Part shown: in pieces, positions 52,976 to 62,779 of the stretch
How the letters are laid out: each line of letters begins with the position of its first letter
Position numbering within the stretch: the first letter of the stretch is position 1
NCBI RefSeq assembly: GCF_017352195.1
Contig: NZ_CP071445.1
Coordinates: 2,542,001-2,606,000 of the forward strand
Source: Sedimentibacter sp. zth1
Lineage (GTDB): Bacteria; Bacillota; Clostridia; Tissierellales; Sedimentibacteraceae
Reading direction: 5' to 3'
DNA: 64,000 nucleotides
Program-made: the position numbers and the translations under genes
Notes under the pieces: model-generated
The model's input: the letters and a program-made list of their open reading frames with translations, nothing else
Told to the model about the DNA's origin: nothing
The model's database searches: none

Positions 52976-55900
52976 ATGATAAAGAAAAACAAGCTAACTT
53001 CTTATATATCGTTTCTGTTAGTATTCTGTATTTTACTAACCAATTTTAATTATATAAATATAGCAAATGCAGATACATATGATATTGACTATATAGGTGT
53101 AATCGGTGCTGGCGGTTATGAATATGCTACAAAGGACACTATATTACCCGACAGTATATTTTGGGTAAATAATCAAAATTTAAGATTAAACTTAACAATA
53201 CTTGAAGAAAAACATTTAATTGTTTATGGATATTATGGAAATGTAACTAACAATGATTTTAAAAATGCTACCAATCCAACAGGTGCAAATGATAATTCAA
53301 CAGATATTCAAAATGCGGGATTTTACAGAGATAAAGACGGTAAAAAAGGCGAATATCGTTATCATGGCTATACTTTAGAGGGCAATTTATATACAAATGC
53401 TAATTTCCCTGTTGATGTTGGAATGAAAAAGCCCGCCGACCGATACAAATATATGTATAGACGTTGGGAAAAAGGTACTCCATATTATGATTATACAGAA
53501 CCAAGTGGTTTGAATAGAATAGCAACAGGTGAGTTACATAGTACAGAAAATAAAATTGAAAAGGCAAAAGGCACTATTTCAGACGTATTAAAATATAGCG
53601 GTTTTAATGACTTAGGCATAGTTCCAAATGGAATAGGTGGCAAAAGTAAATATGCTTGCGATTATGCTAATCTTATGACAGTACCAACACACTTTTCTAT
53701 TGGTGATGTAGAAATGCGACATTTAGCAAGCAATGGCTCAAAATGGTATGCGGACTTTACTTCTAAGCCTGTGCTGCCAAATAAAATTGCACCAAAAGCT
53801 AAAGTAACTTTAAGTGATATAAAACAAATTGATTTAAACGAAGTAACAGAAAATAGCAACGTTGATATTTCAGTAACTGTAAAGGGTAATATTGAAGATA
53901 ATGCGTACTATAAACACCCTATTGATAAGAATTTATATTATACAAGAAATGATATAAAATCTTGGACTGTTAAGTTGATGAATACAACAAATAGCGGTGA
54001 TATACAAGAAGTAAAACTATCTAAAGAGGGTAACTATGATAAGAGTGCAGTAATTGATAATAAGGTTGAACATACTTTTAACATTACAATACCTTATTCA
54101 TGGTTAAGAGATAAAGTTGACAAAAACGGAAAATTTAATTTAGATGGTGTTCTAATTGCAAGTGTAAAAGCACATTATTACGATACTGATATTTTTTCTT
54201 TTGCTGAAACAAATGGCGGTGTAGGTGCAAAATTCACAGAACCTATTAAGAAAGATGAAGAACCCGAGTTTGAAGAAGAAGAAGATATAGACTATAAAGA
54301 AATATTAATAGACATTCAAGCACCAAGAGAAATGCTTGATACTGAAAAATTTAAACTTCATGACTATACAGATTATACAAACGTTGTAACAACAGAAGTA
54401 TACGTTGAGGGTAATCTTTTAAGTGATTATGAAGCAAACCAATTTATGAATGGGCAATACCTATTTCCTTTGATAGCAACAGACAAAATATATAACTATA
54501 CTATTGCTATGACAAATGAATTAGACATGACATGGACAAAAAATGATTTTGTAAAAGTGTATCAGACTAGACCAAATGCAAAAATTACTTTAAGTGGAAC
54601 ACAAAAAGAAAATAGAGCATTAGTTGCTAATAATGATATGGGTGCAAGATACTTAAATTCAAGCTATTTCTTATCAAGAGCAAGCTTATATACAGATAGT
54701 TTTACAATAAGCGGAAATGAAATATATGTAAATAGTCAAGATGATAGCAAAATTGAATTTTTAAGTAAAAGTGCTGATGAAAATATAAACATAAACTTAA
54801 ACATTCATGCAGTAGTAAAACCACGATATATAGAAAGAAATGATATTCCCGAGTGGTATCATCATGGTGAGCATGAATATAATTTACACGTTGTACCCGA
54901 CTATAAACCCGCAATAGTATCTAACATATGGAACTATGTATTAACAAGACAAGAAACATTAAGCTATATGCTTGATATTGTATCAGTTGACGGAGATAGT
55001 ATTTCAGCACAATCATTTAAAATGTATTATGACAAAGATAATGACGAAGTACCCGAAACACTAATTAAAAGCGGTAATGTAGACAATTTAAAAGGATATA
55101 AGCCCGATAAATTAGGAAACTATAAAATAGTATTCTATGCAGAGGAAAGCTTTGGAGAACCTACATATAGTCAATTCATTACAAGTGCAGATAAAAGAAG
55201 TGCAACACTTGAAAAGACTTTTTATGTACAGAATTTAGCACCAAGTACAGAAATATATGTTGATGTACCTCAAAACTATCCCGAAGTAGATATAATAATG
55301 CTTAATGATGAAGCAATAACAAGGGAATTAAATAACAAAATAATATCAACAAGAGTTGATTTTATGAATGAGATAATAAGAAATAGCTTAAATCCAAGTG
55401 TGCAAGTGTGGGATTTACATACATATATAGATGAATTTGAGATGAAAGATGATAAAAATACGGGGAGAAGTTATCCACCCGCTTCAATAAGCTATAACAG
55501 TGGAGGGTATACGGGAACATTAAAAAGAGATAGTGTAACTAATAATTCTTATGAGGGTAAAATTGGTACAGAGTCTAAAGAAGTAAGTGATAGTTTTAAT
55601 GCTAGTAATACAGAGTCTATCAAATATAATCAGTTTGGAGGTCAAATCTATCACAATAACCCTCAATTACCTGCAACAAAAACAAAAAACGGACACACTT
55701 ATAAAAAAGGTGCGGGTACAAGAACAAGTGTAAAATATGGCTATTCTACTTATACAGATGAAGAAGGTAATGAGGTTGAATATACAAGCTCTAAAACAAT
55801 AAAATGGTCTGTTAAATATTCCGCAACTTGGACAGAAATTGTAGATGTATATGGTACAATTAATGATTATACGGGATATTATAAAGGTATAGTATATAAA

Positions 55901-58216
55901 CCTACAAAACAAGAGTTTAGACCTACATATAGAGATACAAGTAATAAATACATTATTTACTTTGCAAACAATAAAGTTAGTAATATTGCTGATTATCAAA
56001 CAATATTAAGTAAAGCAGATAGTAAAGTTATAGTGATTGGTAATTCTACAGTAAAAAATGATAGTAGAATTAAAAAAGATTTATTTATTGATTGTTCAAA
56101 AACTCTTGAAGATATTCAAAAAGAAATAATTGAATTTATATCAAATGATAATCCACAAGAAAGGGGAATTGTAGTTTTGGTTAATGAGCCTTTTATGATC
56201 AGCTACGCTGATATAGATATTGAAGGAGATATAATTCAAGATTATGGTTTTCAAATAACTCATATACCAACATTTTTTGATAATTCAATGGGACAAGCAG
56301 AAAATACAAAAAGTGTATTTAGTGAAAACGGTTATACTTCAACTAAATTACCTACAGTATTAACAAAGTCGGGACTATATACGTTTTATCGTAAAGTAAA
56401 AGACATACCAATTGACAAACCAAATCAAAGTGAATTATCAAATGACGGACAAATTAGAATACAAGCACATAGAAAACCTATAGCACAAGCAACACTTGAT
56501 TGGACTTATGACAATACAAAAGGTATATATTTAACAAATTGGGTAGATTTATCATATGACCTAGATTTACAATTTCAAGATAAAGAAAAACAAAAAGGTA
56601 TAAGGGAAAGAAAAATCAAGTATCGTGAAGTTGGAACTACTGAATGGATATATGAAATTCCTCAAAGTTTAGAGCCAGCAAAGTATGAACTTGAATATAC
56701 TGTAAAAGATAACTTTAATGTGTGGAGCGAACCGTTTATAATGAATTTTGAATTACCTTTAATTCCGCCACCACAATTAGAAGCAAAATTAAAAACAGAA
56801 CTTTCACAATTTAGTTTGAATGGAGTTCCAGCAAGTGAAAATCTAATAGCATATGACATACATACACGTTATCCATTTGATTTAAAACTTGAATTGACTT
56901 TGATGAAAGACAATATAAAAATTGTACCAACAAAAACATTAACTTATTCAATAAGTACAGCAACAAAAACAGGACAAGACATAACTTGGAATGATATAAA
57001 ATACAACATTCCTGCAACACTAAAAAGTGATAATTATTCAATGAGAATAAGAGCTGTTGATACAGCAGTACCAACAAGATACAAAGATGTATTTTTCAAT
57101 GTAAAAGTTAAAACACCAATTAACTTGCAGGCAATGCTACAAGGTAAAACAACAGGTATTAAAATTACAGCAGATAAAAATTATTCAATGACAGCAACAA
57201 CAACCAAGTATGTAAATAAAGCATATACAAATTCAAACGTAAAAGTAACCATGTTTAATGGAACACCGTATGCAAAAACATATACTTTAAATGGTGTATA
57301 CACAAATTGGAATTTGATTACTTCTACTTCATCAACAGCACCAGATGGTAATTATACAGCAAAATATGTTGCTATACTTCCAAGTGGGGAACAACAAACA
57401 AAATATTTAGCTTATGAATATATTCACAATACTCCACCTGTAATTGATGATAGTGAAATAAAAGCAAATATCAATGATTCATACATATATGAAAATGATG
57501 ATGTTTCGTTTTTACTTAAATTCCATGATGAAGACCTTACAAAATTAAATATAAAGGTTGAATTGTATAAACAGTCTGACTTAGTGCATCCATTCAAAAT
57601 TATCTTAAAAGATGTTAATCCCAACGGTACAAGCTATGATGATTACAATATAAACTTAATAGATGACATACCTTTAGGAGATTATAGACTTATTGCAACA
57701 ATAACAGATGATTACGGAGAAACAGCAGTTGTAACAAAAGATTTCACAGCACATGATTTATGGATAGAAGGACATGTAAATCATGCACCAAAATGGGACG
57801 AAAACAGAAGCATATACAATGAAAAATACCCAGATAAATTTAGAGATGACAACACATATTGGAATGGTGAAGCACTAATGACAAGTGCAGAGACAACAAC
57901 AATTAATGAAAAAAGTTCAGTAATATGTGAACGTGTATCAGTAGAAATTATAAATGATGATAGACCGATAGATAAAAAATACAAGCAATGGCTTGATGCA
58001 GATAATATAACTAATGACAAGTGGAACTTAAGCTATTGGGATGAAGGATGGGTAAATGATAACGGTTATGTCATAATAAAATGGGGAAGTGATAAAAAGC
58101 AAGAATTAACATTAAGATTTACAGCATATTTCAATAATGACTGGGTTGAAACAAGCGATGTGAAGATATATATTGACAACCGTGAGGATTTTTGGCAACT
58201 TCATAGATCGTGGTAA
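52976..58216 (+). CDS. Giant secreted surface protein, 1746 residues
   Basis: N-terminal signal peptide (KNKLTSYISFLLVFCILLTN ... ANAD). The chain is beta-rich with multiple domains, including an acidic linker around residues 432-447 (EEPEFEEEEDIDY), a central block with YNSGGYTGTLKRDS and YTGYYKGIVYK, as in other large clostridial surface proteins, and Ig-like modules near the C terminus (residues ~1360-1640). No LPxTG or transmembrane anchor is seen at the end (HRSW). It could be a pilus-tip or mating-contact adhesin held by the SLH protein. The first two-thirds use CCC for proline more than the neighbours do. Confidence 0.8.
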   Translation: MIKKNKLTSYISFLLVFCILLTNFNYINIANADTYDIDYIGVIGAGGYEYATKDTILPDSIFWVNNQNLRLNLTILEEKHLIVYGYYGNVTNNDFKNATNPTGANDNSTDIQNAGFYRDKDGKKGEYRYHGYTLEGNLYTNANFPVDVGMKKPADRYKYMYRRWEKGTPYYDYTEPSGLNRIATGELHSTENKIEKAKGTISDVLKYSGFNDLGIVPNGIGGKSKYACDYANLMTVPTHFSIGDVEMRHLASNGSKWYADFTSKPVLPNKIAPKAKVTLSDIKQIDLNEVTENSNVDISVTVKGNIEDNAYYKHPIDKNLYYTRNDIKSWTVKLMNTTNSGDIQEVKLSKEGNYDKSAVIDNKVEHTFNITIPYSWLRDKVDKNGKFNLDGVLIASVKAHYYDTDIFSFAETNGGVGAKFTEPIKKDEEPEFEEEEDIDYKEILIDIQAPREMLDTEKFKLHDYTDYTNVVTTEVYVEGNLLSDYEANQFMNGQYLFPLIATDKIYNYTIAMTNELDMTWTKNDFVKVYQTRPNAKITLSGTQKENRALVANNDMGARYLNSSYFLSRASLYTDSFTISGNEIYVNSQDDSKIEFLSKSADENININLNIHAVVKPRYIERNDIPEWYHHGEHEYNLHVVPDYKPAIVSNIWNYVLTRQETLSYMLDIVSVDGDSISAQSFKMYYDKDNDEVPETLIKSGNVDNLKGYKPDKLGNYKIVFYAEESFGEPTYSQFITSADKRSATLEKTFYVQNLAPSTEIYVDVPQNYPEVDIIMLNDEAITRELNNKIISTRVDFMNEIIRNSLNPSVQVWDLHTYIDEFEMKDDKNTGRSYPPASISYNSGGYTGTLKRDSVTNNSYEGKIGTESKEVSDSFNASNTESIKYNQFGGQIYHNNPQLPATKTKNGHTYKKGAGTRTSVKYGYSTYTDEEGNEVEYTSSKTIKWSVKYSATWTEIVDVYGTINDYTGYYKGIVYKPTKQEFRPTYRDTSNKYIIYFANNKVSNIADYQTILSKADSKVIVIGNSTVKNDSRIKKDLFIDCSKTLEDIQKEIIEFISNDNPQERGIVVLVNEPFMISYADIDIEGDIIQDYGFQITHIPTFFDNSMGQAENTKSVFSENGYTSTKLPTVLTKSGLYTFYRKVKDIPIDKPNQSELSNDGQIRIQAHRKPIAQATLDWTYDNTKGIYLTNWVDLSYDLDLQFQDKEKQKGIRERKIKYREVGTTEWIYEIPQSLEPAKYELEYTVKDNFNVWSEPFIMNFELPLIPPPQLEAKLKTELSQFSLNGVPASENLIAYDIHTRYPFDLKLELTLMKDNIKIVPTKTLTYSISTATKTGQDITWNDIKYNIPATLKSDNYSMRIRAVDTAVPTRYKDVFFNVKVKTPINLQAMLQGKTTGIKITADKNYSMTATTTKYVNKAYTNSNVKVTMFNGTPYAKTYTLNGVYTNWNLITSTSSTAPDGNYTAKYVAILPSGEQQTKYLAYEYIHNTPPVIDDSEIKANINDSYIYENDDVSFLLKFHDEDLTKLNIKVELYKQSDLVHPFKIILKDVNPNGTSYDDYNINLIDDIPLGDYRLIATITDDYGETAVVTKDFTAHDLWIEGHVNHAPKWDENRSIYNEKYPDKFRDDNTYWNGEALMTSAETTTINEKSSVICERVSVEIINDDRPIDKKYKQWLDADNITNDKWNLSYWDEGWVNDNGYVIIKWGSDKKQELTLRFTAYFNNDWVETSDVKIYIDNREDFWQLHRSW

Positions 58217-58236
58217 ATAAAAATAATTAAATTATA

Positions 58237-58274
58237 AAACACACATATTTTAATCTTATGTGTGTTTTTTTTAT
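58237..58274 (+). terminator. Terminator of the giant protein gene
   Basis: AAACACACATA (58237-58247) pairs with TATGTGTGTTT (58257-58267), then a T-run. Confidence 0.9.
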
Positions 58275-58310
58275 TTTAAAAACATATCTTATAATGAAAG
58301 AGGTGATAAA

Positions 58311-58481
58311 ATGGCATCCAGAGTACAAGTCAAATGCAAAAATGTTTTCAAAAATAAGGATGATGTTTTACTAAAGGATGATTTTAATAAGAAATTTGTC
58401 GAATTAATTAATCAAATAGAAAAAAATAAAACGGGTATTATCTTTAAAGAGGATTTACAAGTCATTACTAGTAAGGTATAA
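58311..58481 (+). CDS. Small protein before the recombinase, directionality-factor candidate
   Basis: 56 residues from ATG 58311, with AGAGGTGAT 5 bp upstream. MASRVQVKCKNVFKNKDDVL, then a charged helix and IFKEDLQVITSKV. It is 54 bp upstream of the recombinase start and transcribed the same way. Small basic or mixed proteins in this place often regulate excision, but the sequence gives no proof. Confidence 0.55.
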   Translation: MASRVQVKCKNVFKNKDDVLLKDDFNKKFVELINQIEKNKTGIIFKEDLQVITSKV

Positions 58482-58535
58482 TTTTATCGTGTAGTAATGG
58501 TTTGTTTTATCTCTTTTACAAAGGAGATAGAATTA

Positions 58536-60110
58536 ATGAGTATTGAAAAATATAATGATGATATGAAGGTTGCAATTTATTGTCGTTTGTCAGAGGAAGA
58601 TAGAAATAAACAATTTGAAACAGATGATAGCAATAGTATTCAAAACCAAAAGTCAATGCTTATTCAATATGCTCTTGAAAAGAGTTGGGAAATTTATAAA
58701 ATTTACAGCGATGACGATTATACAGGTGCAGATAGAAATCGACCTGAATTTAATAAGCTTCTTTTAGATGCAGAAAATCATAAGTTCAATATAATTTTAT
58801 GTAAAACTCAATCAAGATTTACAAGAGAACTAGAGCTTGTAGAGAAATATATACATGGCTTATTCCCACAATGGGGTATTAGATTTGTAAGTATTGTAGA
58901 TAATGCAGATACAGCCAACAAAGGAAATAAAAAGTCAAGACAGATAAATGGACTTGTAAACGAATGGTATTTAGAGGATATGTCTGAAAACATTAAGAGT
59001 GTATTAGTCAATAAAAGACAAAATGGATATCATATTGGTTCTTTTGCATTGTATGGTTATATGAAAGATCCTAATCAAAAAGGGCATTTGATTATTGATG
59101 AGGAAGCAGCCGAAATTGTAAGAGAAGTTTTTACTCTGTTTTCTAAAGGATATGGAAAAACTGCTATTGCTAGAATTTTAAATGACAGAGGAATACCAAA
59201 TCCGACAGAATATAAAAGATTACATGGGTTAAGATATAAACAACCTAAAAATAGTACACTTTGGAAATACTTTGCTATATCTGATATGTTAGCTAATGAA
59301 ATTTATATTGGTAATATGGTACAAGGCAAATATGGCAGCATTTCTTACAAAACTAAGATAAATAAACCAAGACCTAAAGAGGAATGGTATATAGTAGAAG
59401 GAACTCATGAGCCTATTATTGAACGTGACCTTTGGGATAGAGTTCAGGATTTAATTAAGCAAAAGGCAAAACCCTTTACAATAGGTAAAATAGGTTTATT
59501 TGCTAAGAAAGCACGCTGTATGCATTGTGGTTATACTATGCGTTCAACTAAAAATCATGGTTATTATTACTTGCAGTGTTGCAATAAGTATGTAGCAAAA
59601 GACGCATGCATTGGTTCTTTTATTCCTGTTAAAAAGTTAGAGCAAGTAGTTATAAATGAGATAAATAGACTTGCCAAAGAATACATAGATAAGGATGAAA
59701 TAGAACAAAAAATAGAATTTAATAATAATTTAAACAAAGACAAAAGAAAATTAGAGCTTCAGATTGTTACTTATCAAAAAAAAGCAAATGAATATACTAA
59801 AGGGATACAAAATCTATATTTGGATAAAGTAAAGGGAATAATAAATGAAAAAGAGTATATTGATTTTTCAAAAAACTTTACTAAAGAAAAGGAACGAATA
59901 GAAAGATTAATAATTGAATATCAAAATCAAATATCAGATATTGACAAAAAAATTTCTAAAGGTGACAACAGACGTCAACTTATAGAACAGTATACAAATC
60001 TTGAAAAATTGGATAGGGAAATCGTTGAAAAACTAATAGACTATATTTTAGTTGGAAAACGTGATGAATTAACACATGAAGTACCTATAGAGATACATTG
60101 GAATTTTTAG
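58536..60110 (+). CDS. Large serine recombinase (integrase)
   Basis: About 524 residues from ATG 58536, AAAGGAG upstream. Resolvase domain with catalytic Ser19 in IYCRLSEED, DDYTGADRNRPEF, and QSRFTREL. Recombinase domain (GSFALYGYMKDPNQKGHLII), zinc ribbon (CMHCGYTM...QCCNK...CIGSF), and a coiled-coil tail (about 390-470), the standard order. It integrates the element by joining its attP to attB inside cotJC; the right junction is 75 bp after its stop. Excision needs a directionality factor. Confidence 0.95.
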   Translation: MSIEKYNDDMKVAIYCRLSEEDRNKQFETDDSNSIQNQKSMLIQYALEKSWEIYKIYSDDDYTGADRNRPEFNKLLLDAENHKFNIILCKTQSRFTRELELVEKYIHGLFPQWGIRFVSIVDNADTANKGNKKSRQINGLVNEWYLEDMSENIKSVLVNKRQNGYHIGSFALYGYMKDPNQKGHLIIDEEAAEIVREVFTLFSKGYGKTAIARILNDRGIPNPTEYKRLHGLRYKQPKNSTLWKYFAISDMLANEIYIGNMVQGKYGSISYKTKINKPRPKEEWYIVEGTHEPIIERDLWDRVQDLIKQKAKPFTIGKIGLFAKKARCMHCGYTMRSTKNHGYYYLQCCNKYVAKDACIGSFIPVKKLEQVVINEINRLAKEYIDKDEIEQKIEFNNNLNKDKRKLELQIVTYQKKANEYTKGIQNLYLDKVKGIINEKEYIDFSKNFTKEKERIERLIIEYQNQISDIDKKISKGDNRRQLIEQYTNLEKLDREIVEKLIDYILVGKRDELTHEVPIEIHWNF

Positions 60111-60142
60111 GTTCTTTGCTGTTTTTTCGAGTGAAGAACCTA
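60108..60142. repeat. 9-bp perfect inverted repeat at the recombinase end
   Basis: TAGGTTCTT (60108-60116) and AAGAACCTA (60134-60142). May be a terminator or part of the attachment-site arm. Confidence 0.6.
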
Positions 60143-60144
60143 AT

Positions 60145-60582
60145 TTATATATGTTGTTTAAACAAAAGCGCACCATCTCCAGCCATATCATTATATAAAT
60201 CTGCTACAGGATTTCCTTTTGCTTGAGTGTAGGTTGCAGTCCAAGGCACTCCGCTTGAATCAGTATAAAAAGGACAAAATTCATGATTTGAATAGTATCC
60301 GTCAAAACCCGCGGCTATAAGTTCTTCCTTAGTTGCACCTTCGAGAAGCTTTTTGAATAGTGTAGCAATCATTTCCATATGACCTAACTCTTCGGTACCT
60401 ATATCAGTAAGTAATCCTTTTAATTCATTTATAGGCATTGAAAATCTCTGGGTTAAGTAATTCATGCTTGCACTAGACTCGCCATCTGGTCCTCCATATT
60501 GATTTAAAACATTTCTAGCCATTCTAACATCCCGATTAGAAACTCTAACAGGATACTGTAATTTTTTTTCATATATAAACAT
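60145..60582 (-). CDS. cotJC: 5' part of cotJC, interrupted by the element
   Basis: The first 132 codons to Asp132, plus Met-Ala, are CotJC: MFIYEKKLQYPVRVSNRDVR, YGGPDGESSASMNYLTQRFS, LLTDIGTEELGHMEMIATLF. The last 11 residues (GDGALLFKQHI) come from the element, ending in a stop. CotJC is a manganese-catalase-family spore coat protein; its metal ligands (Glu in EELGHME and others, plus His/Glu in the missing 3' part) are split by the insertion, so the truncated protein should be inactive. It is the third gene of cotJABC and still has its ribosome site (GAGAGG). Confidence 0.92.
   Translation of the reverse strand: MFIYEKKLQYPVRVSNRDVRMARNVLNQYGGPDGESSASMNYLTQRFSMPINELKGLLTDIGTEELGHMEMIATLFKKLLEGATKEELIAAGFDGYYSNHEFCPFYTDSSGVPWTATYTQAKGNPVADLYNDMAGDGALLFKQHI
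60185..60189. other. Right attachment junction (attR core ATATC)
   Basis: Plus strand GC-C-ATATC-A. Sequence to the right is cotJC, to the left the element. With attL it keeps the reading frame exactly: ATC (Asp codon) is shared by both. Confidence 0.75.
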
Positions 60583-60604
60583 ACAAATTTACCTCTCTTT
60601 CAAA

Positions 60605-61114
60605 TTAAAATTCTTGTTCCCAAGGCCATGGAGAATCTAAATATCTCCATGTTCCAGACATATCTGCTGAATAATGATCTAGTGGCCCATAATTTTTAGT
60701 GAATTCAGTTTTACATTGGGCTAATTTAGTACAATATTCATTATGTCTAATAATTGCAATTGGATCGTTAGGATGGGTGTCTAAAAATAATGCGCTATCC
60801 AATGTTGCAAGCTGATATTTCATAATTTTCATCATTAATTCTTTTCTATCTTTTTCAGCATCCATATCGTTGTTGCACATTGATTTTTTATCTATATATT
60901 TATTGTACATAGCTTTTTTACCTTTATCTTGTTCATACATATATCTGTATTGTTCTAAATTCTCAAATTCTTCAAATTCTTCATTATCTTTAATACTATA
61001 CATTTCTTTTAATTTTTGCCAATCGTTTTTATTATTTGTTTTTTCAATGTTTTTCATCATATTCTTCAAATTATTATTCATACCTTTAATTTTAAAATTA
61101 TTAGATTTAGTCAT
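60605..61114 (-). CDS. cotJB: Spore coat protein CotJB with N-terminal extension
   Basis: 169 residues. Residues 85-169 match CotJB: LMMKIMKYQLATLDSALFLD, THPNDPIAI, YGPLDHYSADMSGTWRYLDS, PWPWEQEF. The family is usually near 87 residues. The first ~80 residues are charged, Asn/Lys/Met-rich and without known fold. It lies between cotJA (3-bp gap) and cotJC (22-bp gap). Together the CotJ proteins form part of the inner coat, made in the mother cell. Confidence 0.85.
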   Translation of the reverse strand: MTKSNNFKIKGMNNNLKNMMKNIEKTNNKNDWQKLKEMYSIKDNEEFEEFENLEQYRYMYEQDKGKKAMYNKYIDKKSMCNNDMDAEKDRKELMMKIMKYQLATLDSALFLDTHPNDPIAIIRHNEYCTKLAQCKTEFTKNYGPLDHYSADMSGTWRYLDSPWPWEQEF

Positions 61115-61117
61115 AAA

Positions 61118-61315
61118 TTACACCTCTCTTATTAAATATGAACTATATGGAGTTACTAAATCAGGAAAAAGGGTTCCAAATTCAAATGCTTCGTCAATTT
61201 CTAAATATTCAGGATTAATTTGGTATGGTACATATCCATATCCAACTGTTGCTTTTTCAGGCATATATGGAACTAGTGGCTTATAAACATCATAAATATC
61301 TTTGTTTAATTTCAA
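61118..61315 (-). CDS. cotJA: Spore coat protein CotJA
   Basis: 65 residues, TTG start with GAAAGGA upstream. YVPYQINPEYLEIDEAFEFG then TLFPDLVTPYSS is the CotJA signature (YVPWQ...GTLFPEL..PY). First gene of the operon. Upstream DNA has a GAATACA ... TATACAAA pair (minus strand, near 61360-61390) that loosely fits a mother-cell sigma-E promoter; this is weak evidence. Confidence 0.82.
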   Translation of the reverse strand: MKLNKDIYDVYKPLVPYMPEKATVGYGYVPYQINPEYLEIDEAFEFGTLFPDLVTPYSSYLIREV

Positions 61316-61424
61316 TTAATTCATTCCTTTCAAATTTTTGTTTTTTTATATACAATTTTGTATAACTTTATATAAACAATGTATTCTTTTTTACATAAAA
61401 TGTTCAAGGAATAGCTAATTTTAA

Positions 61425-61456
61425 AATAAAAAAAGTATAGCAAAAATGCTATACTT
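61425..61456 (-). terminator. Terminator of rsgA
   Basis: AAGTATAGC / GCTATACTT (61433-61456), nine base pairs; a T-run follows on the minus strand. Confidence 0.92.
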
Positions 61457-61464
61457 AATAGAAA

Positions 61465-62529
61465 TCATCTAATTTTATAATCACTAAATTTATTTTTTTT
61501 ATTAATTTTATTTTGTCTTTTCTTTTCAAGTGCAGATTGTTTTCTAAGTTCTTTTATTCTTGCAAATTTAGATTCTTTTTGTAGCTTTAAATAAGTTTTG
61601 TATTTTTCTTCTGTTAAGCTACCATTTTTGATAGCATTTAATATTGCACAGCCTGGTTCATTTGTATGCGTGCAATTATTAAACTTGCAACGAGTTACTA
61701 ATTCTTCTATTTCAGAAAATTCTTCTTGTAAGCCTTCGTCAACAGTCCACATTCCAAGTTCTCGCATCCCAGGTGTGTCAATTATCATTGTTCCACTTTC
61801 AAGCATGATTAATTCTCGGTGTGTTGTAGTGTGTCTACCCTTATCGTCATCTTCTCTAATGTCATTGACCTTCATAATTAAATCTTTTGCTAAATAATTT
61901 ATTAGTGATGATTTTCCAACACCAGATGAACCCAAAAGAACAATTGTTTTTTGAGATTCAATATATTTTTGTAGTTTATCAAATCCCAAACCTGTGTATG
62001 AGCTAACACAAAATACATCTGTTCCAATAAAATAATCCTCTACTTTGGACTTGCACTCCAAATAATTTTCACACATATCAGCTTTTGTGAGTACAATTAC
62101 CGGAGTTGCACCACTGTTAAAAGTAACTGTAACATATCTTTCTAATCTTTTAATATTTAAATCATTGTTTAGTGACGAAACAATAAATACATAATCAAAA
62201 TTTGCTGCTACAATTTGTTCTTTACTATAATGAAAATCTATTCTTGAGAATTTACTTTTTCTATTGAGTACTTTGTAAATTAAATTGTCGCCGGTTTTAT
62301 TGTCAAGTACTAATACAAAATCCCCTACAGTAGGGTAGGTAGTATTGTTAAAATTAAAAAACTCTGAGCCCTTTAACCTTGCTCCTTTAATTTCATTTTC
62401 AGTTTTTATAGTGTATCTTTCTTTTTGCACTTCTATAATTCTTGCTACAGAAAATTTATTGTTGTCTATGTCGTCAACTTGATTTTTGAAAAATTCTGTA
62501 TAACCATAGTCGATTAAATCTTTGTTCAT
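61465..62529 (-). CDS. rsgA: Ribosome small-subunit GTPase RsgA
   Basis: 354 residues, TTGGAGG before the ATG. N-terminal OB fold (GARLKGSEF, VGDFVLVLDN), then a circularly permuted GTPase with G4 VIVLTKADMCE first, G1 LLGSSGVGKSSLINYL, G3 IIDTPGMRELG, then the zinc module CKFNNCTHTNEPGC and a lysine-rich tail. It helps late maturation of the 30S subunit. Preceded by a leader with a small peptide and a terminator. Confidence 0.93.
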   Translation of the reverse strand: MNKDLIDYGYTEFFKNQVDDIDNNKFSVARIIEVQKERYTIKTENEIKGARLKGSEFFNFNNTTYPTVGDFVLVLDNKTGDNLIYKVLNRKSKFSRIDFHYSKEQIVAANFDYVFIVSSLNNDLNIKRLERYVTVTFNSGATPVIVLTKADMCENYLECKSKVEDYFIGTDVFCVSSYTGLGFDKLQKYIESQKTIVLLGSSGVGKSSLINYLAKDLIMKVNDIREDDDKGRHTTTHRELIMLESGTMIIDTPGMRELGMWTVDEGLQEEFSEIEELVTRCKFNNCTHTNEPGCAILNAIKNGSLTEEKYKTYLKLQKESKFARIKELRKQSALEKKRQNKINKKNKFSDYKIR

Positions 62530-62598
62530 TCATTACCTCCAAAAAATTGTTAGCCTTTGTAAAATACATTTCTACTAAGTTTATTTTTGGCAATAAAA

Positions 62599-62618
62599 AA
62601 CACGACCTAAGTCGTGTT
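62599..62618 (-). terminator. Leader terminator upstream of rsgA
   Basis: AACACGAC (62599-62606) pairs with GTCGTGTT (62611-62618), T-run on the minus strand. It lies between the leader peptide and rsgA, so it could control read-through. Confidence 0.85.
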
Positions 62619-62662
62619 ATAACCATATTTAGTTTGGTTGTACATGAAAGGCTTTGTTTGCA

Positions 62663-62696
62663 CAAAAACAAATAGTCTAAATACTATATGTTTTTG
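62663..62696 (-). promoter_or_regulatory. Alternative hairpins in the rsgA leader
   Basis: CAAAAACA-n-ATAGT pairs with ACTAT-n-TGTTTTTG (one mismatch). A competing stem is TTTGTTT (62653-62659) / AAACAAA (62666-62672). The two share bases, which suggests a switch between states. Confidence 0.5.
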
Positions 62697-62706
62697 TAGT
62701 ATTAAA

Positions 62707-62739
62707 TTATAAAAAAATCACCTTTAAAATATTTTTCAT
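62707..62739 (-). CDS. 10-residue leader peptide upstream of rsgA
   Basis: MKNILKVIFL, with AAAGGAG 9 bp upstream, about 35 bp after the promoter. Its ribosome site is better than that of many genes here. Stop is 10 bp before the alternative hairpins. Typical of ribosome-mediated attenuation leaders. Confidence 0.55.
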   Translation of the reverse strand: MKNILKVIFL

Positions 62740-62779
62740 AATAAATCAACTCCTTTCAAATTTGAGTGTATATACAATT

